From Lautropia sp. (GTDB lineage: Bacteria; Pseudomonadota; Gammaproteobacteria; Burkholderiales; Burkholderiaceae_E), in contig JAUMUG010000001.1 in assembly GCA_030530775.1 (NCBI GenBank), forward strand, positions 310,001 through 374,000: a stretch of DNA of 64,000 bases. The letters run 5' to 3'. The position numbers and the translations under genes were made by a program. How positions within the stretch are numbered: position 1 is the first letter of the stretch; the number at the start of each line of letters is the position of its first letter. Under the pieces are notes generated by a model that saw only the letters and a program-made list of their open reading frames with translations, did not search any database and was not told the origin of the DNA. Positions 1-9,641 of this stretch are shown here, piece by piece.

Positions 1-365
1 AGATCGCTGGTCAGAAGCCTGTCGTGACCAAAGCTCGCAAGGCAATCGCCGGCTTCAAGATTCGGGAAGGTTACCCGATCGGTTGCATGGTCACGCTGCG
101 CGGAGTCCGCATGTACGAATTCCTCGATCGTCTGATCACCGTGGCCTTGCCGCGGGTGCGCGATTTCCGTGGTGTGTCGGCCCGCTCCTTCGACGGTCGC
201 GGCAATTTCAACTTCGGTGTCAAGGAACAGATCATGTTCCCCGAGATCGAATACGACAAGGTCGATGCGCTGCGTGGGCTGAACATCAGCATTACCACTA
301 CTGCAAAAACTGACGAGGAAGCCAAGGCGTTGCTGTCCGCCTTCCGGTTTCCGTTCCGCAACTGA
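1..365 (+). CDS. rplE: 50S ribosomal protein L5 (C-terminal part, cut by window edge)
   Basis: The reading frame is open from base 3 at the window edge and ends at 365, giving about 120 C-terminal residues. The stretch [11 protein letters not shown], the RDFRG region and the ending around IEYDKVD and [11 protein letters not shown] are typical of L5, which binds 5S rRNA in the central protuberance of the large subunit. The next gene is rpsN, as in every spc operon. The 5' end lies outside the window, so neither start nor upstream control can be judged. Confidence 0.95.
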   Translation, partial: IAGQKPVVTKARKAIAGFKIREGYPIGCMVTLRGVRMYEFLDRLITVALPRVRDFRGVSARSFDGRGNFNFGVKEQIMFPEIEYDKVDALRGLNISITTTAKTDEEAKALLSAFRFPFRN

Positions 366-416
366 GGTTGGCTGGCACCCGCCGCAAACCACAAGCCAAT
401 CTCCAGGGGTGATTGA

Positions 417-722
417 ATGGCAAAGGCATCCATGATCCAGCGCGAAATCAAGCGCGAAGCACTGGTCAAGAAGTACGCAGCCAAGCGTGCCGCACTTCAG
501 GCCATCATCGACGATCAAAGCAAATCGGACGAGGAGCGCTATCAGGCGCGTCTCGCCATCCAGAAGCAACCGCGTGCAGCAAGTCCGACCCGGATGCGCA
601 AGCGCTGCGTCCTGACCGGACGTCCGCGTGGCGTGTTCCGCAAATTCGGGCTGGGTCGCAACAAACTGCGTGAGTTCGCCCTGCGGGGGGAAATTCCTGG
701 TTTGACCAAGGCCAGCTGGTAA
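417..722 (+). CDS. rpsN: 30S ribosomal protein S14
   Basis: A 101-residue protein, the normal length for the long, zinc-free form of S14. The C-terminal half has the conserved [20 protein letters not shown] region and ends in GLTKASW. Only one cysteine remains in that block, so the zinc ribbon of the short form is absent. It assembles in the head of the small subunit. It follows rplE by about 50 bases and precedes rpsH, matching the standard spc order. Confidence 0.97.
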   Translation: MAKASMIQREIKREALVKKYAAKRAALQAIIDDQSKSDEERYQARLAIQKQPRAASPTRMRKRCVLTGRPRGVFRKFGLGRNKLREFALRGEIPGLTKASW

Positions 723-744
723 CCGCGTCGGAGAGAGTGAAGTG

Positions 745-819
745 ATGAAATTCGAATCGAATACGGTCAAGCTCGGTCATGCGCCGATGCTTGCCAGCTA
801 CGGGAGCGACCATCAATGA
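745..819 (+). CDS. Possible 24-codon leader peptide ahead of rpsH
   Basis: Between rpsN and rpsH an ATG at 745 opens a frame of 24 codons. Its TGA stop (817-819) overlaps the rpsH ATG (816-818) in an ATGA arrangement. A purine-rich GGAGAGAG (730-737) lies at a suitable distance upstream. The peptide begins [12 protein letters not shown] and ends SYGSDHQ; I do not recognise it. The overlap would couple translation of rpsH to this frame. It could be chance, because the spacer is short and a single frame open for 24 codons is not rare. Confidence 0.35.
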   Translation: MKFESNTVKLGHAPMLASYGSDHQ

Positions 820-1211
820 GCATGAGCGATCCGATCGCCGACATGTTCACGCGGATCCGTAACGCGCAGCGCGTCGAGAAGGAATCCGTCGTGATACCCT
901 CATCGAAACTCAAGGTGGCTATTGCCCGCGTCTTGCAAGACGAAGGTTACATCGACGGTTTTGAAGTTCAGGAAAACGACGGCAAGCCGTTGTTGAAAGT
1001 GACGTTGAAGTACTACGCTGGCCAGCCGGTCATCGAGCGCCTGGAGCGCGTGTCCCGTCCGGGTCTGCGCATCTACAAGGCCCGCAACGACCTGCCACAG
1101 GTGATGAACGGTCTGGGCGTTGCCATCGTCACCACGTCGAAGGGTGTGATGACCGATCGCAAGGCGCGTCAGGTCGGTATCGGCGGCGAAGTGCTCGGCT
1201 ACGTCGCGTAA
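816..1211 (+). CDS. rpsH: 30S ribosomal protein S8
   Basis: 131 residues starting [18 protein letters not shown], the classical S8 N-terminus, and ending in [10 protein letters not shown]8 binds helix 21 of 16S rRNA and in enterobacteria is the translational repressor of the spc operon. The ATG at 816 overlaps the stop of a possible small upstream frame. Length and sequence look normal. Confidence 0.97.
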   Translation: MSMSDPIADMFTRIRNAQRVEKESVVIPSSKLKVAIARVLQDEGYIDGFEVQENDGKPLLKVTLKYYAGQPVIERLERVSRPGLRIYKARNDLPQVMNGLGVAIVTTSKGVMTDRKARQVGIGGEVLGYVA

Positions 1212-1224
1212 GGGAGGCCACAGA

Positions 1225-1758
1225 ATGTCACGTATCGGAAAAATGCCGATTCCCGTACCGAAAGGTGCGGAGGTCACGTTGGCCGCCGACAGTATCACCG
1301 TCAAGGGACCGATCGGTACCCTCGTGCAGTCGATCAATCCATTGGCTCGCATCGTTCGCGAAGGCGACGAGCTGCTGGTGTCGCCGGCCGACGACTCTGC
1401 TGGCGCCAACGCGATGTCGGGTACCCTGCGTGCCCTGGTTGCCAACATGGTGACCGGTGTGACCAAAGGTTTCGAGCGCCGTCTGACCCTGGTCGGCGTG
1501 GGTTTCCGCGCCCAGGCCCAAGGCAATTCGCTGAACCTGTCGCTCGGTTTCTCGCATCCCGTGGTGCATCAGCTGCCGGAAGGCGTCAAGGCCGAAACGC
1601 CCAGCCAGACCGAGATCGTGCTGAAAGGCGTCGACAAACAGAAGGTTGGTCAGGTGGCCGCCAACATCCGTGCGTACCGACCGCCAGAGCCCTACAAGGG
1701 CAAGGGTGTCCGGTATTCGGATGAGAAGGTCACGTTGAAAGAAACCAAGAAGAAGTGA
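1225..1758 (+). CDS. rplF: 50S ribosomal protein L6
   Basis: 177 residues starting [14 protein letters not shown], typical of bacterial L6, with the C-terminal block [16 protein letters not shown] near residues 152-167. It sits near the sarcin-ricin loop region of the large subunit. The start is 13 bases after rpsH and is preceded by GGGAGG. Expected length and order. Confidence 0.97.
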   Translation: MSRIGKMPIPVPKGAEVTLAADSITVKGPIGTLVQSINPLARIVREGDELLVSPADDSAGANAMSGTLRALVANMVTGVTKGFERRLTLVGVGFRAQAQGNSLNLSLGFSHPVVHQLPEGVKAETPSQTEIVLKGVDKQKVGQVAANIRAYRPPEPYKGKGVRYSDEKVTLKETKKK

Positions 1759-1759
1759 G

Positions 1760-1785
1760 GCACGGATAACGGTGATTCTCCGTGC
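1760..1785 (+). promoter_or_regulatory. Hairpin in the rplF-rplR spacer
   Basis: The 86-base spacer before rplR contains a perfect 7-bp inverted repeat: GCACGGA (1760-1766) and TCCGTGC (1779-1785), 12-base loop. The self-complementary GGTCCGGACC lies just downstream (about 1797-1806). No T-tract follows, so this is more likely an mRNA structure affecting processing or rplR translation than a terminator. Confidence 0.4.
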
Positions 1786-1844
1786 TCTGCTGGTCTGGTC
1801 CGGACCGGCCGGGTGGAAGAGTCACCGTGGTGCAAGGAACAGAC

Positions 1845-2216
1845 ATGGCATTTGACAAAAAGGCATCGCGACTGCGCCGGTCGCGTCAGACGCGGCACAA
1901 GATCAACGAGTTGCGCGTCAACCGTCTGGCCGTTTTCCGCAGTAACGCGCACATCTACGCCAACATTTTGTCGCCGGAAGGTGACCGGGTGTTGGTTTCG
2001 GCCTCCACCGTCGAGGCCGATGTTCGCGCCGCACTGGCAGGGAAATCCGGGCTGGGGGGCAATACCAACGCCGCTTCGCTGGTTGGCAAGCGTGTGGCAG
2101 AGAAAGCATTGAAAGCTGGTATCGAATCGGTCGCCTTCGACCGTTCCGGGTATCGGTATCACGGACGGGTCCGCGCGCTGGCAGAAGCCGCACGCGAGGC
2201 TGGACTGAAGTTCTGA
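1845..2216 (+). CDS. rplR: 50S ribosomal protein L18
   Basis: The start is taken at 1845, where [20 protein letters not shown] matches the usual L18 N-terminus, giving 123 residues. An upstream in-frame start at 1782 would add about 21 unconserved residues. The C-terminus [26 protein letters not shown] is characteristic. L18 binds 5S rRNA together with L5. The spacer before the gene carries an inverted repeat. Confidence 0.95.
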   Translation: MAFDKKASRLRRSRQTRHKINELRVNRLAVFRSNAHIYANILSPEGDRVLVSASTVEADVRAALAGKSGLGGNTNAASLVGKRVAEKALKAGIESVAFDRSGYRYHGRVRALAEAAREAGLKF

Positions 2217-2229
2217 GGACGGAAAACGA

Positions 2230-2757
2230 ATGGCAAAGGTTCAGGCACGTGGCCCGCAGCGTGGGGCCGAAGAGCGTGATGACGGTCTGAAAGAGAAGAT
2301 GATCGGCATCAACCGGGTCACCAAGGTGGTCAAAGGTGGTCGGATTCTGGGTTTTGCAGCCCTGGTCGTGGTTGGTGACGGTGATGGTCGCGTCGGCATG
2401 GGTAAGGGCAAGGCACGCGAGGTGCCGGTAGCTGTCCAGAAAGCCATGGACGAAGCGCGCCGCAAGCTGTTCAAGGTGCCCCTGCGCAATGGCACGGTTC
2501 CTCATGTGGTGGAAGGTCGCCACGGTGCGTCGCGTGTGTATATCGCTCCGGCCGCAGAAGGTACTGGCGTGATCGCAGGTGGTCCGATGCGCGCGGTGTT
2601 CGATGTCATGGGTGTCGCCAACGTGGTGGCGAAGAGCCATGGCTCCAGCAACCCGTACAACATGGTCCGCGCCACCCTGGACGCTTTCCGCAATTTGTCG
2701 ACCCCGTCCGAGATCGCCGCCAAGCGTGGCAAGTCGGTCGAGGAGATCTTGGGTTGA
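2230..2757 (+). CDS. rpsE: 30S ribosomal protein S5
   Basis: 175 residues with the S5 N-terminal domain ([19 protein letters not shown], about residues 22-40), followed by the glycine-rich [12 protein letters not shown] and the C-terminal [16 protein letters not shown]. The protein contributes to decoding accuracy and mRNA entry. It starts 13 bases after rplR. Normal length and order. Confidence 0.97.
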   Translation: MAKVQARGPQRGAEERDDGLKEKMIGINRVTKVVKGGRILGFAALVVVGDGDGRVGMGKGKAREVPVAVQKAMDEARRKLFKVPLRNGTVPHVVEGRHGASRVYIAPAAEGTGVIAGGPMRAVFDVMGVANVVAKSHGSSNPYNMVRATLDAFRNLSTPSEIAAKRGKSVEEILG

Positions 2758-2763
2758 GGCGGT

Positions 2764-2784
2764 CCGATCGCTCCGGGCGATCGG
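2764..2784 (+). promoter_or_regulatory. Perfect hairpin between rpsE and rpmD
   Basis: CCGATCGC (2764-2771) and GCGATCGG (2777-2784) form a perfect 8-bp stem with a 5-base TCCGG loop in the spacer of about 50 bases. No T-run follows, so it is not a typical terminator. It could slow exonucleases, mark a processing site or limit rpmD translation. Confidence 0.45.
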
Positions 2785-2806
2785 GTACTCAGTCTGGAGA
2801 GGCTTG

Positions 2807-2998
2807 ATGAGCAACGAACAAAAGAAGATGGTCAAAGTGAAACTGGTCAAGAGCCCCAGCCGCACTGCCGGTGGGCATCGCGACACGGTTCTCGGCCTTG
2901 GCCTGAAGCGAATGAACCAGGTTCGCGAACTGGAAGACACGCCCGCCGTGCGTGGCATGATCACCAAGGTGGCGTACTTGGTCAAGGTGGTGGATTGA
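2807..2998 (+). CDS. rpmD: 50S ribosomal protein L30
   Basis: 63 residues starting [17 protein letters not shown]; the core [20 protein letters not shown] and the ending [12 protein letters not shown] are diagnostic for L30. The start at 2807 is preceded by TGGAGAGG. The stop is one base before the rplO start, implying translational coupling. A longer frame beginning upstream at 2579 is an overlap artefact. Confidence 0.95.
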   Translation: MSNEQKKMVKVKLVKSPSRTAGGHRDTVLGLGLKRMNQVRELEDTPAVRGMITKVAYLVKVVD

Positions 2999-2999
2999 T

Positions 3000-3464
3000 A
3001 TGCGACTGAATGATTTGAAACCCGCGGAAGGCTCGAAACACGCATCCAAGCGTGTGGGTCGTGGTATCGGTTCCGGTCTGGGCAAGACGGGCGGCCGGGG
3101 TCATAAAGGTCAGAAATCCCGTGCTGGCGGTTTCCACAAGGTTGGTTTCGAAGGCGGTCAGATGCCGCTGCAGCGTCGGCTGCCCAAGCGCGGCTTCAAG
3201 TCGCTGCAGGCCGGTCGTGTTGCAGAGGTCCGCCTGTCCGATCTGGAACGTGTCGGCGCAGAGAACGCCCAGATCGATCTGGCCGTGCTGAAGAAAGCCG
3301 GCGTGATTTCGCAGTTGGCGCTGTCGGCCAAGGTGATTCTGTCAGGCAGCATCACGCGTAAGGTGCAGCTCGTCGGGCTGGGTGCCACCAAGGGTGCTCG
3401 TGCGGCGATCGAAGCCGCCGGTGGCAACGTCCAGGAACCTGCCGCGGCCGAAGCCGCCGCTTGA
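3000..3464 (+). CDS. rplO: 50S ribosomal protein L15
   Basis: 154 residues starting [22 protein letters not shown], with the glycine-rich [18 protein letters not shown] (about residues 24-41), typical of L15. It is an early assembly protein of the large subunit. The C-terminus is alanine-rich. secY begins two bases after its stop, so the two genes are tightly coupled. Confidence 0.97.
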   Translation: MRLNDLKPAEGSKHASKRVGRGIGSGLGKTGGRGHKGQKSRAGGFHKVGFEGGQMPLQRRLPKRGFKSLQAGRVAEVRLSDLERVGAENAQIDLAVLKKAGVISQLALSAKVILSGSITRKVQLVGLGATKGARAAIEAAGGNVQEPAAAEAAA

Positions 3465-3465
3465 G

Positions 3466-4806
3466 ATGGCTACGAAAGCATCCGTGCAGGCACGCGGAGG
3501 AAACAAGTACGGCGATCTGCAACGCCGTCTTGTTTTTCTGCTGCTCGCGCTCGTGGTGTTCCGTATCGGCACCCACATTCCGGTTCCGGGCATCAACCCC
3601 GATGCGATGGCCGATCTCTTCCGAAGTCAGGAAGGCGGCGTGCTGGGGTTGTTCAACCTGTTCTCGGGTGGTGCGCTGGAGCGTTTCTCGGTGTTCGCGC
3701 TGGGCATCATGCCGTACATTTCGGCATCGATCATCATGCAGCTGCTGACGGTGGTCGTTCCCTCGCTCGAACAGATCAAGAAGGAGGGCGAGGCCGGTCG
3801 TCGCACGATCACCAAGTACACGCGCTGGTTCACGGTGGGTCTGGCCACATTCCAGGCACTGGGGATTTCGGTGGCGCTGGAGTCACAGCACAATCTGGTC
3901 GCCGACCCGGGCATGCTGTTCCGGGTGGTTGCCGTGATTTCGCTGGTCACCGGCACGATGTTCCTGATGTGGCTGGGTGAGCAGATCACCGAGCGCGGAC
4001 TGGGCAACGGCATTTCGCTGATCATCTTTGCAGGTATCGTGTCCGGCTTGCCTGGGGCCATCAGCGGGATGAGCACGTTGATCAGCAGTGGCAACATGAA
4101 TCCCGTCGTCGGTCTGATCATCATTGCATTGATCATTTTGGTGACGGCCTTCGTGGTGTTCGTCGAGCGCGGTCAGCGCAAGATCACGGTCAACTATGCC
4201 AAGCGGCAGGTCGGTAACAAGGTCTACCAGGGCCAGACGTCACATTTGCCGCTGAAGCTGAACATGGCCGGTGTGATTCCGCCGATCTTCGCCAGTTCGA
4301 TCATCCTGTTTCCGGCGACAGTGGCGCAGTGGTTCACTTCCGGCGACAGCGAAAACGTGTTCGTCCGTGGGCTGCGCGATCTGGCAGCGACGCTCTCTCC
4401 CGGTCAGCCGGTCTATATGATGCTGTACGCGGTCGCCATCATCTTCTTCTGCTTCTTCTACACGGCATTGCAGTACAACAGCCGCGATACCGCCGAGAAC
4501 CTGAAGAAGAGTGGTGCCATGCTGCCGGGCATCCGTCCGGGAGAGCAGACAGCCAAGTACATCGATCGGGTTCTGACCCGGTTGACAGCAGTGGGCGCAG
4601 TCTATATAACGCTCGTCTGTCTGTTGCCCGAGTTCCTGATCCTGGAATGGAACGTACCGTTCTATTTCGGCGGCACTTCACTGCTGATCATCGTGGTTGT
4701 CACCATGGACTTCATGGCGCAGGTACAGACGCACTTGATGTCCAACCAGTATGAAAGCCTGCTGAAGAAAGCCAACTTTAAAGGAATGGGTACGCCGGGC
4801 CGCTGA
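3466..4806 (+). CDS. secY: Protein translocase subunit SecY
   Basis: 446 residues starting [22 protein letters not shown] and then ten hydrophobic segments, including the lateral-gate region beginning [22 protein letters not shown]. The cytoplasmic loop [22 protein letters not shown] and the C-terminal [12 protein letters not shown] are typical. SecY forms the central pore of the SecYEG translocon in the inner membrane. The ATG at 3466 follows the rplO stop directly; an upstream in-frame start within rplO is unlikely. Confidence 0.97.
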   Translation: MATKASVQARGGNKYGDLQRRLVFLLLALVVFRIGTHIPVPGINPDAMADLFRSQEGGVLGLFNLFSGGALERFSVFALGIMPYISASIIMQLLTVVVPSLEQIKKEGEAGRRTITKYTRWFTVGLATFQALGISVALESQHNLVADPGMLFRVVAVISLVTGTMFLMWLGEQITERGLGNGISLIIFAGIVSGLPGAISGMSTLISSGNMNPVVGLIIIALIILVTAFVVFVERGQRKITVNYAKRQVGNKVYQGQTSHLPLKLNMAGVIPPIFASSIILFPATVAQWFTSGDSENVFVRGLRDLAATLSPGQPVYMMLYAVAIIFFCFFYTALQYNSRDTAENLKKSGAMLPGIRPGEQTAKYIDRVLTRLTAVGAVYITLVCLLPEFLILEWNVPFYFGGTSLLIIVVVTMDFMAQVQTHLMSNQYESLLKKANFKGMGTPGR

Positions 4807-4831
4807 TCGTGGCTGCCGTGTACAGGAAGAT

Positions 4832-5050
4832 ATGTCGAAGGAAGATGTCATCCAGATGCAGGGCGAGGTGTTGGAAAACCTTCCCAACGCCACGTTCCGG
4901 GTCAAGCTGGAAAATGGGCATGTGGTTCTTGGCCACATTTCCGGGAAAATGCGGATGCACTATATCCGCATCCTGCCTGGGGACAAGGTAACGGTCGAAC
5001 TGACACCGTACGATCTTTCCAGGGCGCGTATCGTCTTTCGCGCGAAGTAA
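4832..5050 (+). CDS. infA: Translation initiation factor IF-1
   Basis: 72 residues, the exact usual length, starting [20 protein letters not shown] and ending [12 protein letters not shown] single OB-fold protein that occupies the ribosomal A site during initiation. It lies between secY and rpmJ, the usual betaproteobacterial arrangement. Confidence 0.97.
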   Translation: MSKEDVIQMQGEVLENLPNATFRVKLENGHVVLGHISGKMRMHYIRILPGDKVTVELTPYDLSRARIVFRAK

Positions 5051-5101
5051 GACGTGGTTTGAGCCGTGGCGTCCACTGCGGCGACATTTGAGTTTGGATA
5101 C

Positions 5102-5118
5102 AGCGGGCCTGGCCCGCT
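5102..5118 (+). promoter_or_regulatory. Perfect hairpin upstream of rpmJ
   Basis: AGCGGGC (5102-5108), CTG loop, GCCCGCT (5112-5118): a perfect 7-bp stem in the infA-rpmJ spacer, 21 bases before the rpmJ start. No T-tract follows. It is probably an RNA structural element in the polycistronic message. Confidence 0.45.
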
Positions 5119-5139
5119 CGAGTTAGCAAGGGACAGATC

Positions 5140-5253
5140 ATGAAAGTCATGGCCAGTGTCAAAAAGATGTGCCGTTACTGCAAAATCATCAAGCGCAATG
5201 GAGTTGTCCGCGTCATTTGTGTCGATCCTCGGCACAAACAGCGTCAGGGTTGA
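5140..5253 (+). CDS. rpmJ: 50S ribosomal protein L36
   Basis: A 37-codon gene starting [21 protein letters not shown]. The C-x2-C, a third Cys and the final His ([11 protein letters not shown]) form the zinc ribbon of the C+ form of L36. The protein helps stabilise 23S rRNA near the peptidyl-transferase centre. It marks the spc-alpha boundary, with rpsM 15 bases downstream. Confidence 0.95.
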   Translation: MKVMASVKKMCRYCKIIKRNGVVRVICVDPRHKQRQG

Positions 5254-5268
5254 GAGAGGAATCTGAAG

Positions 5269-5634
5269 ATGGCACGTATTGCTGGAGTCAACGTTCCGGA
5301 TCGTCAGCACACCGTCATCGGTTTGACGGCCATTTACGGTATCGGCCGCGCTCGCGCCCGGGCGATCTGTGAAGCCGTGGGTATCGAACCGACCAAGAAA
5401 GTGCGCGATCTGAACGATGCCGAAATGGAACGGATCCGTGAGCAGGTCGGGCGCTTCGTCGTCGAAGGCGATCTGCGTCGCGAAGTCTCGATGTCGATCA
5501 AGCGGCTGATGGATCTGGGTTGTTATCGTGGGCTGCGTCACCGTCGTGGCCTGCCGGTGCGCGGTCAACGGACCCGCACCAATGCCCGCACCCGCAAAGG
5601 GCCGAGCAAAGCCGGTGTTGCACTGAAGAAGTAA
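5269..5634 (+). CDS. rpsM: 30S ribosomal protein S13
   Basis: 121 residues: [30 protein letters not shown], then the helix-two-turn-helix, and the basic tail [23 protein letters not shown]13 sits in the small-subunit head, contacting P-site tRNA and bridge B1. First gene of the alpha operon. Start preceded by GAGAGG. Confidence 0.97.
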   Translation: MARIAGVNVPDRQHTVIGLTAIYGIGRARARAICEAVGIEPTKKVRDLNDAEMERIREQVGRFVVEGDLRREVSMSIKRLMDLGCYRGLRHRRGLPVRGQRTRTNARTRKGPSKAGVALKK

Positions 5635-5651
5635 TTGGAGCCTGAGCCAAG

Positions 5652-6065
5652 ATGGCAAGAAACCCTACATCACAGCAGGTTGCTGCTGCGCAGCGCGCCC
5701 GCAAGAAAGTCAAGAAGAACGTTTCGGACGGCATTGCGCACGTTCACGCTTCTTTCAACAACACGATCATCACGATCACCGACCGTCAGGGCAATGCCCT
5801 GTCGTGGGCAACCTCCGGTGGCTCTGGTTTCCGTGGTTCGCGTAAGTCGACGCCGTTCGCTGCTCAGGTGGCGGCCGAGGCCGCTGGGCGTATCGCGGTC
5901 GAGTACGGCATCAAGAACCTGGACGTCCGGATCAAGGGTCCTGGTCCGGGCCGCGACTCCTCTGTTCGCGCACTGAATGCGCTGGGCATCAAGATTCTGT
6001 CGATCTCCGACGTGACGCCTGTGCCGCACAACGGCTGTCGTCCGCCGAAGAAGCGGCGTGTCTGA
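5652..6065 (+). CDS. rpsK: 30S ribosomal protein S11
   Basis: 137 residues with the conserved [22 protein letters not shown] and [13 protein letters not shown] segments and the basic end [12 protein letters not shown] platform protein near the mRNA exit. It follows rpsM by 17 bases. The N-terminal extension [19 protein letters not shown] is usual for betaproteobacteria. Confidence 0.97.
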   Translation: MARNPTSQQVAAAQRARKKVKKNVSDGIAHVHASFNNTIITITDRQGNALSWATSGGSGFRGSRKSTPFAAQVAAEAAGRIAVEYGIKNLDVRIKGPGPGRDSSVRALNALGIKILSISDVTPVPHNGCRPPKKRRV

Positions 6066-6088
6066 TCACGATTGAAGACCACCTTGTT

Positions 6089-6142
6089 CGTTTGCAAGCC
6101 AGTCAGGCCACTGCAAACGGACTAACCGCGGCAAGAGCCGCG
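6089..6142 (+). promoter_or_regulatory. Two adjacent hairpins upstream of rpsD
   Basis: The 97-base spacer between rpsK and rpsD carries two perfect stems: CGTTTGCA (6089-6096) with TGCAAACG (6112-6119), then CGCGGC (6127-6132), AAGA loop, GCCGCG (6137-6142). The rpsD ribosome binding site AAGGA (6151-6155) and GTG start follow at once. In E. coli S4 represses the alpha operon through a structured mRNA site in front of rpsM; a structured leader directly ahead of rpsD suggests local control here. That role is inference. Confidence 0.45.
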
Positions 6143-6162
6143 CAGCAACTAAGGAACGTAAA

Positions 6163-6786
6163 GTGGCACGTTATACCGGACCGAAGGCGAAACTGTCTCG
6201 CCGTGAAGGCACCGATCTTTTCCTGAAGAGCGCACGCCGCTCTCTCGACTCCAAATCCAAGGCTGACACCAAACCGGGTCAGCACGGCCGCACCAGCGGT
6301 CAGCGCACCAGCGACTACGGTCTGCAGCTGCGCGAAAAGCAGAAAGTCAAGCGCATGTATGGCGTGCTGGAGCGTCAGTTCCGCCGCTATTTCGCCGAAG
6401 CCTCGCGCCGCCGTGGTAATACCGGTGAGCTGTTGCTGTCGTTGCTGGAATCGCGCCTGGACAACGTCGTGTATCGTATGGGCATCGGTTCGACCCGTGC
6501 CGAAGCCCGGCAGTTGGTGTCGCATCGCGCCATCACCGTCAACGGTCAGGTCGTCAATGTCCCGTCGGCCAACGTCAAGCCCGGCGATGTCGTCGCTGTC
6601 AAGGAAGCTTCCAAGAAGCAGGCCCGCATCGTCGATGCACTGAATCTGGCCGAACAGCACGGCTTTCCGTCCTGGGTCTCTGTGGACAAGAACAAGATGG
6701 AAGGCGTGTTCAAATCGCTGCCCGAGCGTGCAGAGATCGCCGCTGACATCAATGAGAGCCTGATTGTCGAGTTGTACTCGCGCTAA
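6163..6786 (+). CDS. rpsD: 30S ribosomal protein S4
   Basis: 207 residues, usual length, beginning with GTG: (M)[19 protein letters not shown]. The S4 RNA-binding domain covers roughly residues 97-160 ([21 protein letters not shown]). It is a primary 16S rRNA binder and, in many bacteria, the autogenous repressor of the alpha operon. The GTG start and the two hairpins just upstream hint at translational control. Confidence 0.97.
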   Translation: MARYTGPKAKLSRREGTDLFLKSARRSLDSKSKADTKPGQHGRTSGQRTSDYGLQLREKQKVKRMYGVLERQFRRYFAEASRRRGNTGELLLSLLESRLDNVVYRMGIGSTRAEARQLVSHRAITVNGQVVNVPSANVKPGDVVAVKEASKKQARIVDALNLAEQHGFPSWVSVDKNKMEGVFKSLPERAEIAADINESLIVELYSR

Positions 6787-6811
6787 TCCGGCTAAGTGAG
6801 GTAAGTCCAAT

Positions 6812-7891
6812 ATGCAGACTGCAATGCTCAAACCGCGCATCGTGGAAGTGGAACAGCTGGGTCCCTCCCACGCTCGCGTGGTGATGGAGCCTTTCGAGCG
6901 TGGCTATGGCCATACGCTCGGGAATGCGCTGCGCCGGGTTCTTTTGTCCTCTATGGTCGGCTATGCGCCGACCGAGGTGCAGATTGCTGGTGTGGTGCAT
7001 GAGTATTCAACGGTGGACGGCCTTCGTGAAGACGTCGTCGATCTGCTGTTGAATCTGAAAGGCGTTGTTTTCAAGTTGCACAACCGGGCGGAAGTCTTCC
7101 TGACGCTGCGCAAGGACGTCGCTGGTACGGTCAAGGCTTCCGATATCGAGCTGCCGCACGATGTCGAGCTGATCAATCCCGATCACGTCATCGGCACGCT
7201 GACCGATGGTGGCAAGCTCGACATGCAGATCAAGGTCGAGAAAGGCCGTGGCTATGTGCCGGGCACGATGCGTTCGCTGGGTGACAGCAAGACCATCGGC
7301 CGCGTGGTGCTGGATGCTTCCTTCTCGCCGGTGCGTCGCGTCAGCTATGCGGTCGAGAGCGCCCGTGTCGAACAGCGTACCGATCTGGATCGTCTGCTGA
7401 TCGACATCGAAACCAACGGTGTGATTGCGCCCGAGGAGGCTGTTCGTCAGTCTGCCCGCATTCTGATCGATCAGCTGAGCGCATTCGCCGCGCTGGAGGG
7501 CAATGAGCCGCCGATTCAATTCTCTGGTACGACTCCCCGGTCACCGGTGGGTATCGGAGTAGATGGTGGCTACGCACCCATTGGTGCCGGGGGGGCCCCG
7601 GGTCCCTTCTCCACCGGCGTTCAGAGCTCGGGTGGCGGCACGGTCGATCCGATCCTGCTGCGTCCTGTGGACGATCTGGAGTTGACCGTGCGGTCGGCAA
7701 ACTGCCTGAAGGCCGAGAACATCTACTACATCGGCGATCTGATCCAGCGCACTGAAAACGAGCTGCTGAAGACCCCGAACCTCGGTCGTAAATCGTTGAA
7801 TGAAATCAAGGAAGTGCTGGCGTCGCGTGGTTTGACGCTGGGCATGCGGCTGGATGATTGGCCGCCCGCCGGGCTGGAACGTTCCAGCTGA
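6812..7891 (+). CDS. rpoA: DNA-directed RNA polymerase subunit alpha with enlarged linker
   Basis: 359 residues against about 325-330 usually. The N-terminal dimerisation domain (about 1-230, with [17 protein letters not shown]) and the C-terminal domain (about 280-359, with [17 protein letters not shown] and [17 protein letters not shown]) are fully conserved. Between them, residues 234-278 (about 7511-7645) form a Gly/Pro/Ser-rich linker such as [20 protein letters not shown], some 30 residues longer than normal. A longer tether could let the C-terminal domain reach further upstream of promoters. It sits in the alpha operon between rpsD and rplQ. Confidence 0.97.
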   Translation: MQTAMLKPRIVEVEQLGPSHARVVMEPFERGYGHTLGNALRRVLLSSMVGYAPTEVQIAGVVHEYSTVDGLREDVVDLLLNLKGVVFKLHNRAEVFLTLRKDVAGTVKASDIELPHDVELINPDHVIGTLTDGGKLDMQIKVEKGRGYVPGTMRSLGDSKTIGRVVLDASFSPVRRVSYAVESARVEQRTDLDRLLIDIETNGVIAPEEAVRQSARILIDQLSAFAALEGNEPPIQFSGTTPRSPVGIGVDGGYAPIGAGGAPGPFSTGVQSSGGGTVDPILLRPVDDLELTVRSANCLKAENIYYIGDLIQRTENELLKTPNLGRKSLNEIKEVLASRGLTLGMRLDDWPPAGLERSS

Positions 7892-7921
7892 ACCGGTCCG
7901 ACAGGAATTAGGAACTGAATC

Positions 7922-8314
7922 ATGCGTCATCGTCTCGGCCTTAGAAAGCTTAACCGTACCAGCGCGCACCGGCTCGCCATGCTGCGCAACATGACCAACT
8001 CGCTGTTGCGTCATGAAGTCATCAAAACCACCCTGCCCAAAGCCAAGGAGCTGCGTCGGGTCGTCGAACCGATCATCACTCTGGGCAAGAAGCCATCGTT
8101 GGCCAATCGTCGTCTGGCTTTCGACCGCCTGCGTGATCGCGAGATGGTCGTCAAGGTCTTCGACGAACTCGGCCCGCGCTATGCTTCCCGTCCGGGCGGC
8201 TATGTCCGCATCCTGAAGTTCGGCTTCCGGAATGGCGACAATGCACCGATGGCCTACGTCGAACTGGTCGATCGACCCGACGTGGCAGAGGAAGCCACCG
8301 ACAAAGCCGCCTGA
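7922..8314 (+). CDS. rplQ: 50S ribosomal protein L17
   Basis: 130 residues beginning [17 protein letters not shown], the standard L17 signature, with [27 protein letters not shown] near the end. Last gene of the alpha operon, followed by a strong terminator about 40 bases downstream. Confidence 0.97.
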   Translation: MRHRLGLRKLNRTSAHRLAMLRNMTNSLLRHEVIKTTLPKAKELRRVVEPIITLGKKPSLANRRLAFDRLRDREMVVKVFDELGPRYASRPGGYVRILKFGFRNGDNAPMAYVELVDRPDVAEEATDKAA

Positions 8315-8352
8315 CCTCCGGTCGGGCTGCTCCGGTGGCCGACAACCTGCAG

Positions 8353-8383
8353 AAAAAAGGGACTCGTGAGAGTCCCTTTTTTT
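8353..8383 (+). terminator. Bidirectional intrinsic terminator of the alpha operon and hemB
   Basis: The arms AAAAAAGGGACTC (8353-8365) and GAGTCCCTTTTTTT (8370-8383) with GTGA between them form a GC stem flanked by an A-tract and a T-tract. It therefore reads as an intrinsic terminator on both strands. It lies between convergent rplQ and hemB and probably ends both transcripts. Confidence 0.9.
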
Positions 8384-8427
8384 GGGTCCAGGTTTTGGCC
8401 TAGGCTTCTGCTCAGGGCAGATAGTGA

Positions 8428-9495
<1,068 letters not shown>

Positions 9496-9532
9496 TCAAT
9501 ACGGTCGGAGGAAAAGGAGCAGAATCCGCTGT

Positions 9533-9556
9533 CAGCGGGTCAGCGGGTCAGCGGGT
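9533..9556. repeat. Three tandem 8-bp repeats in the engB-hemB spacer
   Basis: The octamer CAGCGGGT occurs three times head to tail (9533-9540, 9541-9548, 9549-9556) in the 167-base spacer. It is surrounded by further GATCGGTGG-like short-period sequence. Copy number is likely variable by slippage. No function is evident. Confidence 0.6.
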
Positions 9557-9641
9557 CGATGATTCAATGGTTCCATGGGGCGGCAAGTCGATGGGTCGGT
9601 GGCTCGGCGGCTCGACAGGCCAGGCGGTCGACTGTCACCGT

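Noticed and set aside
1772..1855. Second possible leader peptide overlapping the rplR start
   Set aside because: It needs a GTG start without a clear ribosome site and overlaps well into rplR, and the spacer is better explained by its hairpin.
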